Positions 36,756 to 48,925 of a stretch of DNA of 64,000 nt are shown one piece after another; the first letter of the stretch is position 1, and every line of letters starts with the position of its first letter. This DNA is from Climacium dendroides (lineage: Eukaryota > Streptophyta > Bryopsida > Hypnales > Climaciaceae): positions 6,634,001-6,698,000 of the forward strand of contig OX467082.1 in assembly GCA_950106755.1 (NCBI GenBank). The letters are read 5' to 3'. The notes under the pieces are model-generated. The model ran no database searches. It had not been told where the DNA came from and worked only from the letters and a program-made list of their open reading frames with translations. Position numbers and translations under genes: made by a program.

Positions 36756-39596
36756 GTTTCAAAATTCATTGATAAATATTGACGTCAACAATAATTTAAC
36801 CATGTAAATGTAATTCAAAATCTACTTCTACTCCTACTTCTATTCACATATCAACCCACATTTCCAAGTTATTGTTCATATTCCATCTTCACAAAAATTT
36901 ACAAAAATTTACCCCCTAATGTAGGTGGAACTTGACATACAAAGACCATACAAACATGGCTTAAAAATACAAGTGACATTTAGGGTAGCATAGAATGTCA
37001 TACCTAGCTAATTTTTTGTAGCCTTCCAAGAACGATAGGAAAGTGTGTTGTGAAATGTGCACAATTTTTGAGTAAGCAAAGAATTGTGAAACATTTTCTT
37101 GTATAAATGCAAAAGTCAGGATGAGGTTGTGAAATGCAATAAGGTATGCTAGCTGAATTTCATCCATTGCCCAATTCCATAAGATAGTTTTGGTCAAAAA
37201 TCCTGTCCATTACTTTGTTGAAATCTGCCCATAAAATATGCAAATCCCTTCAAGATATGACAAAATCAATAAATTAATGCCAAAATGGGTTATCTGTCAA
37301 TCCTTGATTGGTGAGAACTTAAATGCAAATGGATATATGAAAAAGCATTTATGGGGTGTTTATAACTCCACTCTATGGGTGGTTTTGTAATTTCAGGGCT
37401 GACCACTTCAAAATTTACAGAAATTACAATTTTAATTGAAAAATTATAATTCCACTTAGGTTTGATTTATGAAACAAGCACACACCTCTAAAAAATATGT
37501 GCCCCTCTTGGAATTGGCACTAAGATATCCATATTCCAAATTAGGGTGTTAATAGGCTTATCTACCTTATTAGGCAATTTTAGACGTCAAAATGATATGA
37601 AAAAAAATTGTGCCATTACTCCTTGCAAATGTCATATAGCCTAAGCAAACACAATTGCATTACATTAGTACACAATTTTGTCAAAATTCCACAACACGCA
37701 ACACCTTCTAACTTGCCAAACAATAGAAGTATGCCATGGTTTGTCAAGCATGCAATACAAGATTGACAACAATGTTACTTTTGAGAGTGCCCTACAAGTA
37801 TTGTGTATACTACATGACAAGCTTTAGTCAATTTTATGATCACATTATGACAAACTCAAGTTGTATTTATATTGCACTCTTGTAGGACACCTTGTGCTAG
37901 ATTCAACTCAACCAATGGCATACCAAGAACAAGATCAAAAAATAGTTAAGGAAGGGTTTAAATAGTAGGAACCACCTTAACTTATGTACTTGCTATCGAT
38001 TCCCACTCACAATGCAAAAGCAACATTCAAACCGTGAGGTGTCACAATCAATGTTGTTTCAATCCTACCAATCTCCACTCTTGTCTAAAATCTATGGCGC
38101 AAGCAAAGAAGACTAAAATAATGGTTGCAACATAGAATTTTGTGCCTTGAGTGCCTGGTGGATCCCTAATTTCCCAAGACCTCTAAACCTTGTATGCAAG
38201 TGGCAATTGAAGAGTGGCAATTTCACCTTTTAGTCATAGCATTGGCTCATCCGATAATGTGTTCAAAGTAGCACATGGTGGCCTAGATGTTGCCCATGGC
38301 TTTAGGAAAGTATGTTTTGACATTAATACATATAAACTTCTATTCACAGTCCCAAATCTTTTGTTTGGTGATTCCAAATATCTCTCAAAAAATTCCTAAT
38401 TTTGAAATCTAAATAAATGCATATCTTTTATGATGAAACTTGTTGAAAATACAATCATATTCAACCTAACAATGAAAGAAACCAGAAATAGTAGACCACA
38501 TTCTACCTACATCAGGAGTTAAATAAAAAAAGCAATTGAGGGTACTAAGGATTGGTTGCCATTGGGCTCTTGGACCTTCCAAACTGGATGGTCTAGGTGC
38601 CCTTCATTACAATCTAAACTCCAAACTCCACTCTTGCCAGATTTCTAGCCTCCAATTCCTGTAAACTATAAATACAAAGCAAGAGGGCCTAGATGGAATA
38701 TTGGAGGGGATCTTTTACAAGAAAAACAAACAAAAGTAATCACTATTCATTCAATTTGTGTGATGTAATTGTCGCTTATTGCAATCGAGTAATGTTTATT
38801 TTGAGCCTCCCCTATGTTTTTCTTGCGATATCCATGGAATTCAATTACGAGCTTACAACAATCTGCCATTGTAGCAAGCTGAAGTTGGAGGCAACATAAA
38901 GCAAAAAGAAGCTCAATAGAACATCTGCGAATGTTTGAACTGAACCCTAAGCCTCCTTTGGTTCATGTATCTCAAGCTCCCCTATAGCAACTAGCTTTTA
39001 GGAGTTATCTTACACCAAGACAAAATGAGACCTATTTTGCATTTACATCCTTTATAAACTAAAGAAAGTTTGTAGAAGTGTTTCATTACAAAGATAAAAT
39101 GTAACTCTTCTCAATTGTGTCAATTGTGTTTTTAATGAAGGATTTTGAGTTGAAGGAAAACCCTTTCACCCTAGAAAGACACCATGGACTAGAAGTGTCT
39201 AATGGATGACTTCACGTAAGATTGTAGAATGGGGGAAAAAAAATTCATCCAATTTTTTGAAGGTTGCTAAGTGCATTTTCAATTATGATTGTTGCAACTT
39301 CCTTCATTATGGTATTATTGACTTTTCTAAAAAAGAAGACACTAAATCCACAAATCCTAGTATATTTAGACCAATTCTTCCTATTTCTTCTTGGTGTGAA
39401 TTTTAGCCATAAAAATGATACTACTTGAATTCAAATCCAACTAATGAAATGAACCTAATCAAGTAAAATTTCTACTCCTACTGAATTTTTTTTAATTCAT
39501 AAATATCAACATTTTATAGCAATATGAGCTTTGGGACCTATAACCATAGTTTGTTGATTTCTAATTTTAGGATGACACAATACTTTTTGTTTATAC
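36756..39596. other. Intergenic, nothing recognised
   Basis: AT-rich; open frames are short and lack known motifs. Confidence 0.5.
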
Positions 39597-39676
39597 CATG
39601 ATGTTATGCACTATAATATACATTTATGGTGAAAATCATGATGTTATACACTATAATATACATTTATAGTAAAAAA
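39597..39676. repeat. Tandem duplication, about 43-bp unit
   Basis: CATGATGTTATGCACTATAA and the following ATATACATTTAT block occur twice in succession with few differences. Confidence 0.85.
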
Positions 39677-39727
39677 ATTATGGGTTTTTTTTTACACATG
39701 CATGTTGAACAATACATTGCAAGGGTT

Positions 39728-40211
39728 TCTGTCAAGTAGAGAGGTTATCAAGTAGAGAGGTTATCAAGTAGAGAGTCTAATTTCATGCTAGATAAACTAC
39801 TTATGGATTTATGTCGAGTAGAGAGGCTAATTTTATGCTAGATAAACCACCTATGGGTTTTTGTCAAGTAGAGAGGCTAATTTCATACTAGAATAAACCA
39901 CTTGTGGATTTCTATCAAGTAGAGAGGCTAATTTCGTGTTAGATAAACCACCCGTGGGTGGATTTTTGTCAAGTAGAGAGGCTAATTTCATGCTAGATAA
40001 ACCACCTATGGGTTTCTATCAAGTAGAGAGGCTAATTTCATGCTAGAATAAACCACCTATGAGTTTTTGTCAAGTAGAGGCTAATTTCATATTAGATAAA
40101 CCACCTATGGATTTTTGTCAAGTAGAGAGGCTAATTTCATGCTAAATAAACCACATGTGGGTGGGTTTCTATAAGTAGTGAGGCTAATTTCATGCTAGAT
40201 AAACCACCTAT
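39728..40211. repeat. 50-bp minisatellite, about nine units
   Basis: Consensus parts TTGTCAAGTAGAGAGGCTAA and TTTCATGCTAGATAAACCAC followed by CTATGGGTTT. Units differ by point changes and short GGTG insertions. There are no spacers, so it is not a CRISPR. Confidence 0.95.
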
Positions 40212-40385
40212 CATTGCCAAGTATCAAACCCACAACCACACCAAATTTCTTTGGTTTTTGAATATAATTATATTTGAATATCAAATTTTCTTCTTTTTCT
40301 TAAGAAATTCCTAGTATTTTCAAATACTCCCCCAAAATTTGAATATTTTGTGACTTGCAGACATATTGTATTACTCCTATCTCTG

Positions 40386-40513
40386 AAAAATAAACATAAA
40401 ATTTTTCATTCATATCTAGTTCCAAAATGGTAGCAAACAGTAGCAAACAGAGAGAAATAAACATTAAAATTTTCATTCATATCTAATTGCAAAATGGTAG
40501 CAAACAGAGAGTG
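40386..40513. repeat. Tandem duplication, about 67-bp unit
   Basis: AAATAAACAT..AAATTTTCATTCATATCTA and AAATGGTAGCAAACAG occur twice; CAGTAGCAAA is additionally doubled. It lies 390 bp downstream of the CIPK stop. Confidence 0.8.
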
Positions 40514-40905
40514 ATAGACAGTGAGGCTCGTAATCAGTGGTCATGGCCCGTCCTTCTAGGGTTAAAGAACCATGTAATTTTGTTACAACTAAGAATTTTC
40601 TTGGCTAGCAAAATCACCTTCATAGCTTTTTCAGCAATGATGTATCAATTACAGACCAGCACATGCCGGCATATTTTACACCTACATCTCTATCTTACTT
40701 GGGACCCAAAATTTCTGATATCGGCGCAGGACTTGATCTATAATAAAACGAGTCTTCACGCACAGGCTTAAGGAAGCATGCATTCTTCTTTGCTGTCATG
40801 AAACCAGAATACATCGCATCTTCGGCTTGGAGATAATTGCGAATCCCATTTAGGCAGGAAATCGGGACAGTATGTAGCACGTAGCCATACCGTGTCCAAT
40901 GTTGG

Positions 40906-43900
40906 TCACTTCAATGGGGAAACCTTTCCTTCGGCTTCTGATTTCCAGACGACATCTTTGAGACCTTTAGAGAGGTCTCTGTAAAACTGCACTCAAAATG
41001 CGTACAAATTAGCAAGAGATGGGAATCATGACTAAAATTATTCTCAAAATTAATATCGAATAGCTTGAAGTACTAATTGCACCATTGATGTGCTAAGCGT
41101 AGGAACTTACAGTATGGTACTCTAATGTATCTCCTCCCTTCTTTCGTAACTCAACCATGAAAAGTGAGGGTGCAACCTCAAAAACCTGAAGCGAGAAAAT
41201 AACACGTAAGTTCACTCATGCTTTCACCACAGCACAATTTTACAAGATTGGATATCCTTTAACTTCTCAGCATCAACGCACGACTAACCTCAGTTGCCAC
41301 TGACAGCTGCCCTTTTCTGCCGTGCTTGTCTCCCTGCAATTTCATCTTGTAATCCCGTCTCTGTACATTGAAGCCCAATGGCTTAGCAGCTTCCTCGATG
41401 CTACTGATAATTTCCTTGGCAGGCTTTGTGCTCGTGAATCTTGTCTCCTTCCCTCCCCCAGGCTCCTGCACATGTAAATTAGAAGTACCCATTAGATAAA
41501 CTCCTGAAATTCACTTGGAAACTTCCAACAATCTGAGCAGCAACCTAGTCAATGGCGCCTGGATTTCCAAATATCCACCATTGCTTTCGTTAAGTTCTTT
41601 CAAAATGAGACATATCCAATTCTACCTCTGATTCCTGAATGCGTCAAACTGAAGGAATGAATTAAAAAATGGATTGAGGCAACTTCGCTTGCTCACCTGG
41701 CCGCGTGTTTCAAATAGGCCAGAGAGGTTAAGACCGCGAGAGAGAGATATAAGCTCAAACGCATTCATTGCCACTGGCTTAGCATCTCTTTCCTCTGTGA
41801 CCATGTGTTCCTGCAGCCAAGTGTGCACACACAATGAGTTCCCAGAAGAAGGAATTTACCTCAAATAATTCTCAAGGATGCAGATATGCACAGGGCATAC
41901 AAACATACTCTTACATTGGACTCGCTGAAAACAGCATCTATGTCATCGAGGTTGACATTGACATCCTTGTCAAACGTGGCAGGGGTGTAACCCTTCTTGA
42001 ACCAGTCGTTTTTGTAGATTTGCGTAGCTGTGATACGCTGCAAAAAAGTAAACGCGCCTTAATTAATATTAAAACAAAAAGGGCAGGAGTCTGACGGGCT
42101 CAGCAAGACCAGATAAGAGCAAACCCATACAACGATGGCACTTAACAAACGACAAATCAGGGTCCAACAACATGACGTTCGCAGCAACGTGACCTGAGAC
42201 GTACAGTTTTAGGATTGGGATCCAGAATCTTCATTATCAGTCTTCTGGCACCCGCCGAGAACCAGGGAGGACAAGTGAATTCTGCCCGGTGTATCTGCAG
42301 GCAAAGCCAATTCTCATCGGTAAATTCGGTCCAGCACCAACAAAACAACCCCATCATGCTTGTTGCAATTCTAGTTATTTAAATTGGGTAATTAGACAAT
42401 CCAGGAGATAGAAACATTACGAAATTACAAACCTTCTTGTAGAGGGTCATCAGATTTGGCTCATCAAAGGGTAAATAGCCAGCCATTAGAACATACAAGA
42501 TAACGCCACAGGACCACAAGTCTGCTGTGGCTCCATGATAGCCTTTATCATTGATCACCTCCGGAGCAACATAATTGGGGGTTCCGCATGTGGTGTGTAA
42601 CAACCCGTCGGCCTGCAGTCATAAAATTGCGATTTATCTCTGATATCGGGATTTCTTGTACTGTTCATCAGCGGCTGAATACAACTTCACAAAGGGTGTG
42701 TACTTATAAATAATACACAGACGATAGATGAACGAGAGATAAACCATACCCTGCATTGTTGCGGTAGTGCACTCAAGCCGAAATCTGAAATCTTTAAATT
42801 GCCCTTGGCATCCACTAGTAGATTCTCTGGCTGTTGAGCATACAAAAACATCATTTCTCAAAATACCAAACAGACCATAATGGCATCAAAAACAATTATA
42901 CGATAAAAATAAATTAGAAAAAGCGATAGAGCATCCCAACATACAAAAAATATGACCCTTAAAATGTCACACAAAACTACTTCAGCAAGGTAGACACGCA
43001 TGCCTAAAGCGTTCGGGCATCGCACCTTGAGATCTCTGTGATACACATTACGGCTGTGACAGTAATCGACTGCATCAATTAGCTGCTGAAAATACTTCCT
43101 TGATTCGTCCTCTTTGAGCCGCGTCTGGTGAACCTGGTACAACAGCAAACACGTTTAACGTCAGGTAAATTAGATGTGCTAGCTGTCAACGGTATAAGGC
43201 CAAGAGAAACTAACAAAAGCGGGATGACTCAGAGGTAGATTGGAGTAGATAATGTACTTACGATTTTGTCGAAAAGCTCTCCACCAGTCACATACTCTAG
43301 AACGATGTAGATTTTTGTTTTGCTGGCCATGACCTGGCAAAACAGATCCTCCCAATAATAAGACAACCACGCAATGGAACCCCATGGAATTGGAAAAAAT
43401 TATTGCGCGAATGACTAAAAAAATCTGCAACAACGCATCACCAGGTACATGCAAAAAAATTAACAAAGTGATTCACGATTTCCTTTTGCATATTCGTAAA
43501 TCTGATACAATGCTGACCTCGAGAAGCTGCACAACGTAAGGATGTTTCACAAGCTTCATGGTCGAAATTTCTCTCTTAATCTGCAATTCAGTCACAAATT
43601 TTCAATAAGGAGACGAATTTCGAGATTACACAACGCCGTAACAAATTCTAAAAGACAAGGCGGACCAACTAAGAATAGACGAAAGATCAGGCTACATTTT
43701 CAGGCTTAGTAAATGCATGCTGCTCCCCCGACGGAGCAGTCCCAGCACAGGGGCGTACCCTAATAGTGAAACACAATAGTGGAACAGGCCTCTGGTATGT
43801 AACCTGACGTAAGATAAAATTCGTAGTAATCAAACAAACCTGCTCGACCATCTTATGCTTGAGGATCTTGTCCTTGTCCAGAACTTTGATGGCAACACTT

Positions 43901-44010
43901 TCACCGCTCTCCACATGTTTTGCGATCTTGACTTTCGCAAAAGTGCCCTCTCCGAGAGTTTTCCCCAGCTCATATTTTCCGACGCGCATACGGAGATTAC
44001 CCGAGTTCAT
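40906..44010 (-). CDS. CIPK: CBL-interacting protein kinase (CIPK/SnRK3), 12 exons
   Basis: Ser/Thr kinase that is switched on by calcineurin B-like calcium sensors and phosphorylates ion channels and transporters. Exons: 44010-43840, 43580-43518, 43333-43262, 43133-43026, 42830-42750, 42612-42433, 42294-42205, 42037-41915, 41810-41697, 41465-41289, 41185-41111, 40986-40906; phases close to 444 aa, normal for CIPKs. Gly-rich loop LGEGTFAKV 19-27, catalytic Lys42, HRDLK 134-138, PEN 139-141, DFG 154-156, activation loop to APE 181-183 with Thr172/173. NAF motif NAFELISLS starts at 312 and binds CBLs; the PPI region (about 340-378) ends in QRRDYKMKL. All key residues are intact. Many introns place it in the intron-rich CIPK clade; the orthologue is not assigned. 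Confidence 0.97.
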
Positions 44011-44435
44011 GGTGACTGATTTCGAATAACTTATGAACCACTTTTATCTTCAATTAAGACCACGCTCTCTTTCTCGCGAAAATACGACCAATCATATCTG
44101 CAAGATTCACACTAAACGAATGATTTGCAATGGCCGAGGACGGCATGCTACAGTAAGACGAAGATCCTTTAGCACCAAAGCTCTCGAATCAGAAATGTTT
44201 GAAAATCCTCTCAATTTACTACCGGAAAATATGAAACAAAGGCTCGTCTCTCTTTCCCCGGGATGACTATGCAAGGTGAGCTTCTAACATTGAATATGCA
44301 ACCACGTATGCAACAGCGACACAAGTCCCACAGCAAAACATACGTAAGCTAAACCAAGCCTTGAGGACACCGACCAGACTTAAGAAGCAGTTTTATCACA
44401 AAATATCAGCGTATCCTGTTCAAGAAGCAAAAAAA
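44011..44435 (-). promoter_or_regulatory. CIPK 5' leader, possible leader intron
   Basis: On the minus strand a donor-like GAG|GTAAAC at about 44657 and an acceptor-like CTTGCAG at about 44101 could delimit an intron in the 5' untranslated region, as many CIPK genes have. This rests on splice-site appearance only. Confidence 0.3.
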
Positions 44436-44921
44436 CTCTACACAACTCAAACACCGGCAACCGACTAATCAAGAAAACTTATTCCACGACAACAGGAATC
44501 CAAACCTCCGGAACATAAGGTGAAGCCTCCCGACATAAGGTCAAGCCACAGAACACCGTCGCTAGGAAAGCGAAGCAATCACAAACATTGAAATTTTTCG
44601 TAAATTCAAGGCTTCGGCACGAGAGCGAAGAGTCACCAAACGCAAAAGCAGTTTACCTCAAACGCTAGCAAATCTTGCCAAACAACCTCTACACAACTCA
44701 AAACCCGGCAACCGGCTAATCAAAAACACTCCACGTGCTACAAGAAGAAAACTTCATCATCCTAAACTCGAATCCCGACACTCGGTATCAACGCCATAGA
44801 ACACCATTCCTAGGCAAGCGAATCCAACTGAAACCTCAGCCATTGAAATTCACTTCTAATCACGGATTCAAGCCTTCGGCAGTGAGGAGAGAGCGAATCA
44901 CCTGATCCAAGAAACAGTCTC
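44436..44921. repeat. Diverged tandem duplication in the CIPK upstream leader
   Basis: 44436-44664 and 44687-44921 are two copies offset by about 251 bp. Both start ACACAACTCAAA, share CGGCAACCG.CTAATCAA, CCA.AGAACACC and CATTGAAATT, and end near a GCTTCGGCA...GAGCGAA block. They lie 430-910 bp upstream of the CIPK start, in the promoter or untranslated leader. Confidence 0.8.
44732..44737. promoter_or_regulatory. G-box (CACGTG) upstream of CIPK
   Basis: Palindromic CACGTG about 720 bp upstream of the CIPK start, inside the second duplicated copy; the first copy lacks it. G-boxes bind bZIP and bHLH factors. A second CACGTG lies near 45574. Function is unproven. Confidence 0.35.
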
Positions 44922-45740
44922 GTTCCAACTCCAAAGAAACTCTCAAAACCAAAGACATGCTCATTTCCCCGACTATGCTGCTGCAATCACCACTACAACA
45001 TCCTCCACACTCAGGAACTAAGTTAATGTAATCCTCTTCACCTCACTAAACGAGTCCGCCGGCAAACAAAAAAGAAAACAAAAAATCCTTCAAGTAGTGT
45101 ACTTCAAAATTCTCACGTAATCCAGTCCGGTAATACTAATCAGAAGCCCTTCAATCCGGCAAACGACGTTGTAAGTCAGTTCCGTCCTCCCTCCTTTTAA
45201 GGTATCCAGCTCCTTGCTCAGTTATGTTCGCTCTAGCAATAAGATAACGAAAAAGAGAAATCATCCCGAATAAAGAAAAACAATCCGGATGATGAGATGC
45301 GAAGGTGTAACGACCGGAGTTTAGGCGCATAATTGCCGCGGGGGTGCAGGAAGCGATTGGCGATCAGCTTCAGGCAATCCGCGTTCCTATGTAACCAGAG
45401 CTATGAGTGACCCCTTGAGGGGAGGTGCCGGGCAGATGTAGGGGACAAGACACGACCCGGGGTTTCTCAGGGTCGCCCTCACCCTCACCCGCTCGTTCCT
45501 TGGGCGGGCCAGCGAGTTCGCCACGCTTCTGGTCCACAAAGGACGACGGGAGGGGAGGGGGGGGGATTTATGTGCACGTGGGTGGCAAAACTAAAAGGCG
45601 GAGTACGGTTTATTTTTTTTTTATTACCATGAAGTCCAAAATCTGTACTCTAAAAATAGAAAGGCTGGTACAGTGAAAAATGGTATAAGTGTCCTCTTCA
45701 CTTATAGAGATATTTATAGAGACATTTCAAATATGATATA

Positions 45741-45950
45741 AGGTAGGAGCACCCAAGGGTGTGAGTGTATCCAATGGCATCACATTTTACACATGATAGT
45801 CATTTCAAAACTTAAATGTAGATAAACTGTAGATAGTTTATTTTTATTAATAAGTTATCTATAGTCTACCTACATTTACATTCTAGAATCATTACCTTAC
45901 TCAGAAAGTGATATCATTGGGTACATTCACGCTATTGGATGCTCCTACCT
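45741..45950. mobile_element. TA-flanked MITE, AGGTAG family
   Basis: TA at 45739-45740 and 45951-45952. Ends AGGTAGGAGCACCCAA and, reverse complemented, AGGTAGGAGCATCCAA differ at one base in 16. The whole 210 bp can fold back on itself (AAATGTAGATAAACTGTAGA against TCTATAGTCTACCTACATTT). Confidence 0.9.
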
Positions 45951-46636
45951 TACACTCAAGAATGTAAGGCATGATTTCTTCATGTTATTCATACACATTA
46001 GAGTTAATCATAAATGTCGTCTTTAGTTGTAATAGTGGTGTCAAAGGAAGGTTTAACTAAGAATAATACAGAAGAAACACAACACCAAATGTCATCAACC
46101 ACTAATTTTGTTGTTCCAAGGAATTTTGTTTTGTGTTTTTGCCAAACTTTGGCTCCTAATCCAATATTGCACACACTTCTTACTTAACTCTATTGTTACC
46201 TTCTCTGAAATATCTCAAATGATTGTTCTTCCAATTTCTACAAGAATATTTGAAGTTAGGAATTGAAGCACTTTAAATTGTCAATATAAGCCTTTTAGCA
46301 TCTATCGTGCAGCTAAATTGTGAAAATTTTAAAAATCATTCATTTGAACTTCTATAGATATTGAAAAGCAACTATCTTTGAAGATTTAGGCACTTCAATT
46401 AGGGGTTCATCTTGTAACCAAAACACACAACATATCAAGACCCAACATTCCAAGGTCACGAACCTAATATGGCCCCCCAAAGGTGAATATACTCTTCATT
46501 CACACAAACCAAAATCTACTTAGCTGAAGTTATTTCTCTCTTCAAACATCTCATTACATGGTCTACACTCTGTGCACTCGCTACAATTTTTGTTGGGTCA
46601 AGATGGACAGACCTTCTCGCTCATTGCCTTCAAAGT

Positions 46637-46736
46637 CATAGCCAGGGAGGATACAAAATTGATACAACACGAAATAGGTGGCAATTTTTACATTTACCCT
46701 TGAACGGGACAATAAGGGGGTCAATCCTCCCTGGCC
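46637..46736. repeat. Short inverted-repeat element
   Basis: GCCAGGGAGGATACAAAATTG (near 46641) faces its inverted partner CAATCCTCCCTGGC (near 46723). This may be a small MITE; no clear target duplication is visible. Confidence 0.5.
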
Positions 46737-46755
46737 CAAAGTCATTCCAAGGGTG

Positions 46756-46905
46756 CATGTAAAAAAAGAAGACCCCCTATTTTGTGCTTGGTTAATTTAT
46801 CTACAACACCTCTCCTAGCTAATTTGGGGCCTCTGATTGCAAATATGAATTCAAAATTTGCAAATTTTACCATGTGTGGCAAATGAAAAAATTTCGGAGT
46901 TTTTC
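46756..46905 (+). repeat. Dispersed repeat family R, copy 1
   Basis: Contains CTATTTTGTGCTTGG, CTAGCTAATTTGGGGCCTCT, GATTGCAAATATGAATTC and AAAATTTGC. Related copies at 48790-48925 (inverted) and 58650-58795. Class unknown. Confidence 0.8.
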
Positions 46906-47325
46906 CATGGGAGGGCTGACTGCAGTAATTCATGCTCCGTTGCACGGCAAAGAGATCAGCTACCCGAGTGTGGAGACTTTGTGGGCACCACTCATCACTT
47001 GTCTCAGTTGTCTGGAATTCCAGTTCCTCGAATGACTGACCTAATTTCATTTTTCAAGACGTTAGTCATTCGGGAATAATGCTTTGCTTCCAGCACATAA
47101 ACTTACTACTTACTACTCCGTTGTTATGGTACAGTAGCTTATCAGAGCCGCTCATGGAGCCCTCCAACTCAAATATCCCAGCCCCTCCCCCCCACCAATT
47201 TTTGGATATCAATTTCAGTGTATGCCAGCCTCTACTTTTATTTTCACACACCAAATAAGTCATATTTGAAAGGGGTCAGTCACCCCTCCACAAGTCACCC
47301 CTCCACGAGCTATATTTTCTCTTAA

Positions 47326-47543
47326 CCCTTAAAGGACGATAGGGTGACCTTGGAAATTCATGACTGTGTGAATCATTGGCTTAAGAAATTGCAAAAGCAC
47401 TCACCGGAAGTCAAAGTAGTGTAGAAGATCTCCCCGTCCCACACAAAATTATGAGGATGAATAGTTGCACTTTCTATCCCACATGGAGAGGTTCTCTGTC
47501 ATCCATCCGACGCCAAACGTCCATCCCCCTCAACATTTAAGGA
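47326..47543. mobile_element. Short TTAA-flanked element
   Basis: TTAA at 47322-47325 and 47544-47547; ends CCCTTAAAGGACG and, reverse complemented, TCCTTAAATGTTG. 218 bp, non-coding. Termini match the longer TTAA family. Confidence 0.6.
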
Positions 47544-48789
47544 TTAAGATTTACAAGCTATCATAATAAAAATAATAATAAAAAATAGCTCACTTTTTGC
47601 TTTTGCAAGTTTTGTGACTTATAATTGGTTGGAAGTATATTTTAGTGAGTTGTAGTATTGAGGATATATTAAGTGGACATTCCTTTCTAAACTGGATAGA
47701 TTTCAATTGAGGGGGTACTGGTAGGTATTTGGAGGGTTGCAAGAAATGCTTTAAGTTTGGGAATTGCAGAGTCAGCCCCCCCCCCCCCCCAACCCGCCTT
47801 GATTCCTGAAATGAAGACAGCCTCACAAATCTCACAGCAAATTAGGACACAGGCACTGACCTAAAAGAATTATTCTGAACCTTTTAAAATTATACATTTA
47901 AAAAAAAAATCTGGACTACCTGCATCCCTCTAATTTTATTTTAGCCCTAAAGGTGGGTCTGTAGAGAGTGGAAATATTCAGGTCATCATAATTGACAAAA
48001 TAATATGTAAAGATATAGGGAGTGAAAAGTAAGGAACATATACGAACCTCCATCCTTCTAAAAAACCCTTCCAAAACCTTTTTCGTGAGGGGTTAAGTAT
48101 ATTTTTAGTGTTTGTGTCAGTGATATATGCATTCGAGAACCAATAATTCATCACTTAGATCTACGCAAAAATCTCCAACTTTGGCATTGTCGTTTAGGCA
48201 CCCAAAATCCGTGTAGAAAGTATTATGTTTAAGCATCATTCATGAATATTATCAAGTCGTCATTTCTCATGGTTTAAAAGTTAGTGGCAACAATGGGATT
48301 CTAGAAATATCTGCTCCCAATCTAAATACCCACAACAAGGAAACATGCCTCCCCCCTCTTCATGAGCAAATCTTTTTAGCACCCAAGTGATCACCAAATC
48401 TATAGTCAATGTGACTATTTAAAAAAAACCCAAGTACAAGGTGCCTCATATGGACAAGGACAAGCTCACTAGGAGAAGAATGGTCCTTGATCGCTTACCA
48501 TTGTCCTCACGAGGATCATTCAATATAACCAACGCTTATTCAAAGGTCAAAATTAGTAAATGGAGGTTTTTACTGGTGGACAATGGAAAGGAGCACTCTT
48601 GTCTTTTTCAATACTATTTTAACTCAATTGATACCTTAATACAATAAGAAAAATACCTTAATAAGAATTAATTTAATATTATCAACCATATTCCTATGCT
48701 TGTGAGGTACTTTTCTAGTTATATTTTGAGCAAGACACTAAACCTGTCCTAGGAAGTAGGCCCTATGTGATGTCTTTACCTCTTGTTGA

Positions 48790-48925
48790 AATTTTTCACA
48801 CATGATAAAATTTAAAAATTTTGAATTCATATTCGCAATCAGAGAGGCCCCAAGTTAGTGAAGAGAGGTAGAGAATATAGAATTATAACACGGCACCAAA
48901 TAGGGGGCTTTTTTCTTACAATAGA
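48790..48925 (-). repeat. Dispersed repeat family R, copy 2
   Basis: Reverse-complement match to 46756-46905, with GGGGCCTCTCTGATTGCGAA and ATATGAATTCAAAATTT blocks. Confidence 0.8.

Noticed and set aside
39728..40211. Regular 50-bp repeats resembling a CRISPR array
   Set aside because: Head-to-tail units without unique spacers, in a plant nuclear context; a minisatellite.
47945..48092. Short TTAA-type element between TTAG and TTAA
   Set aside because: The two ends (CCCTAAAGGTGGG and CCCCTCACGAAAAAGG) barely match and there is no internal similarity.
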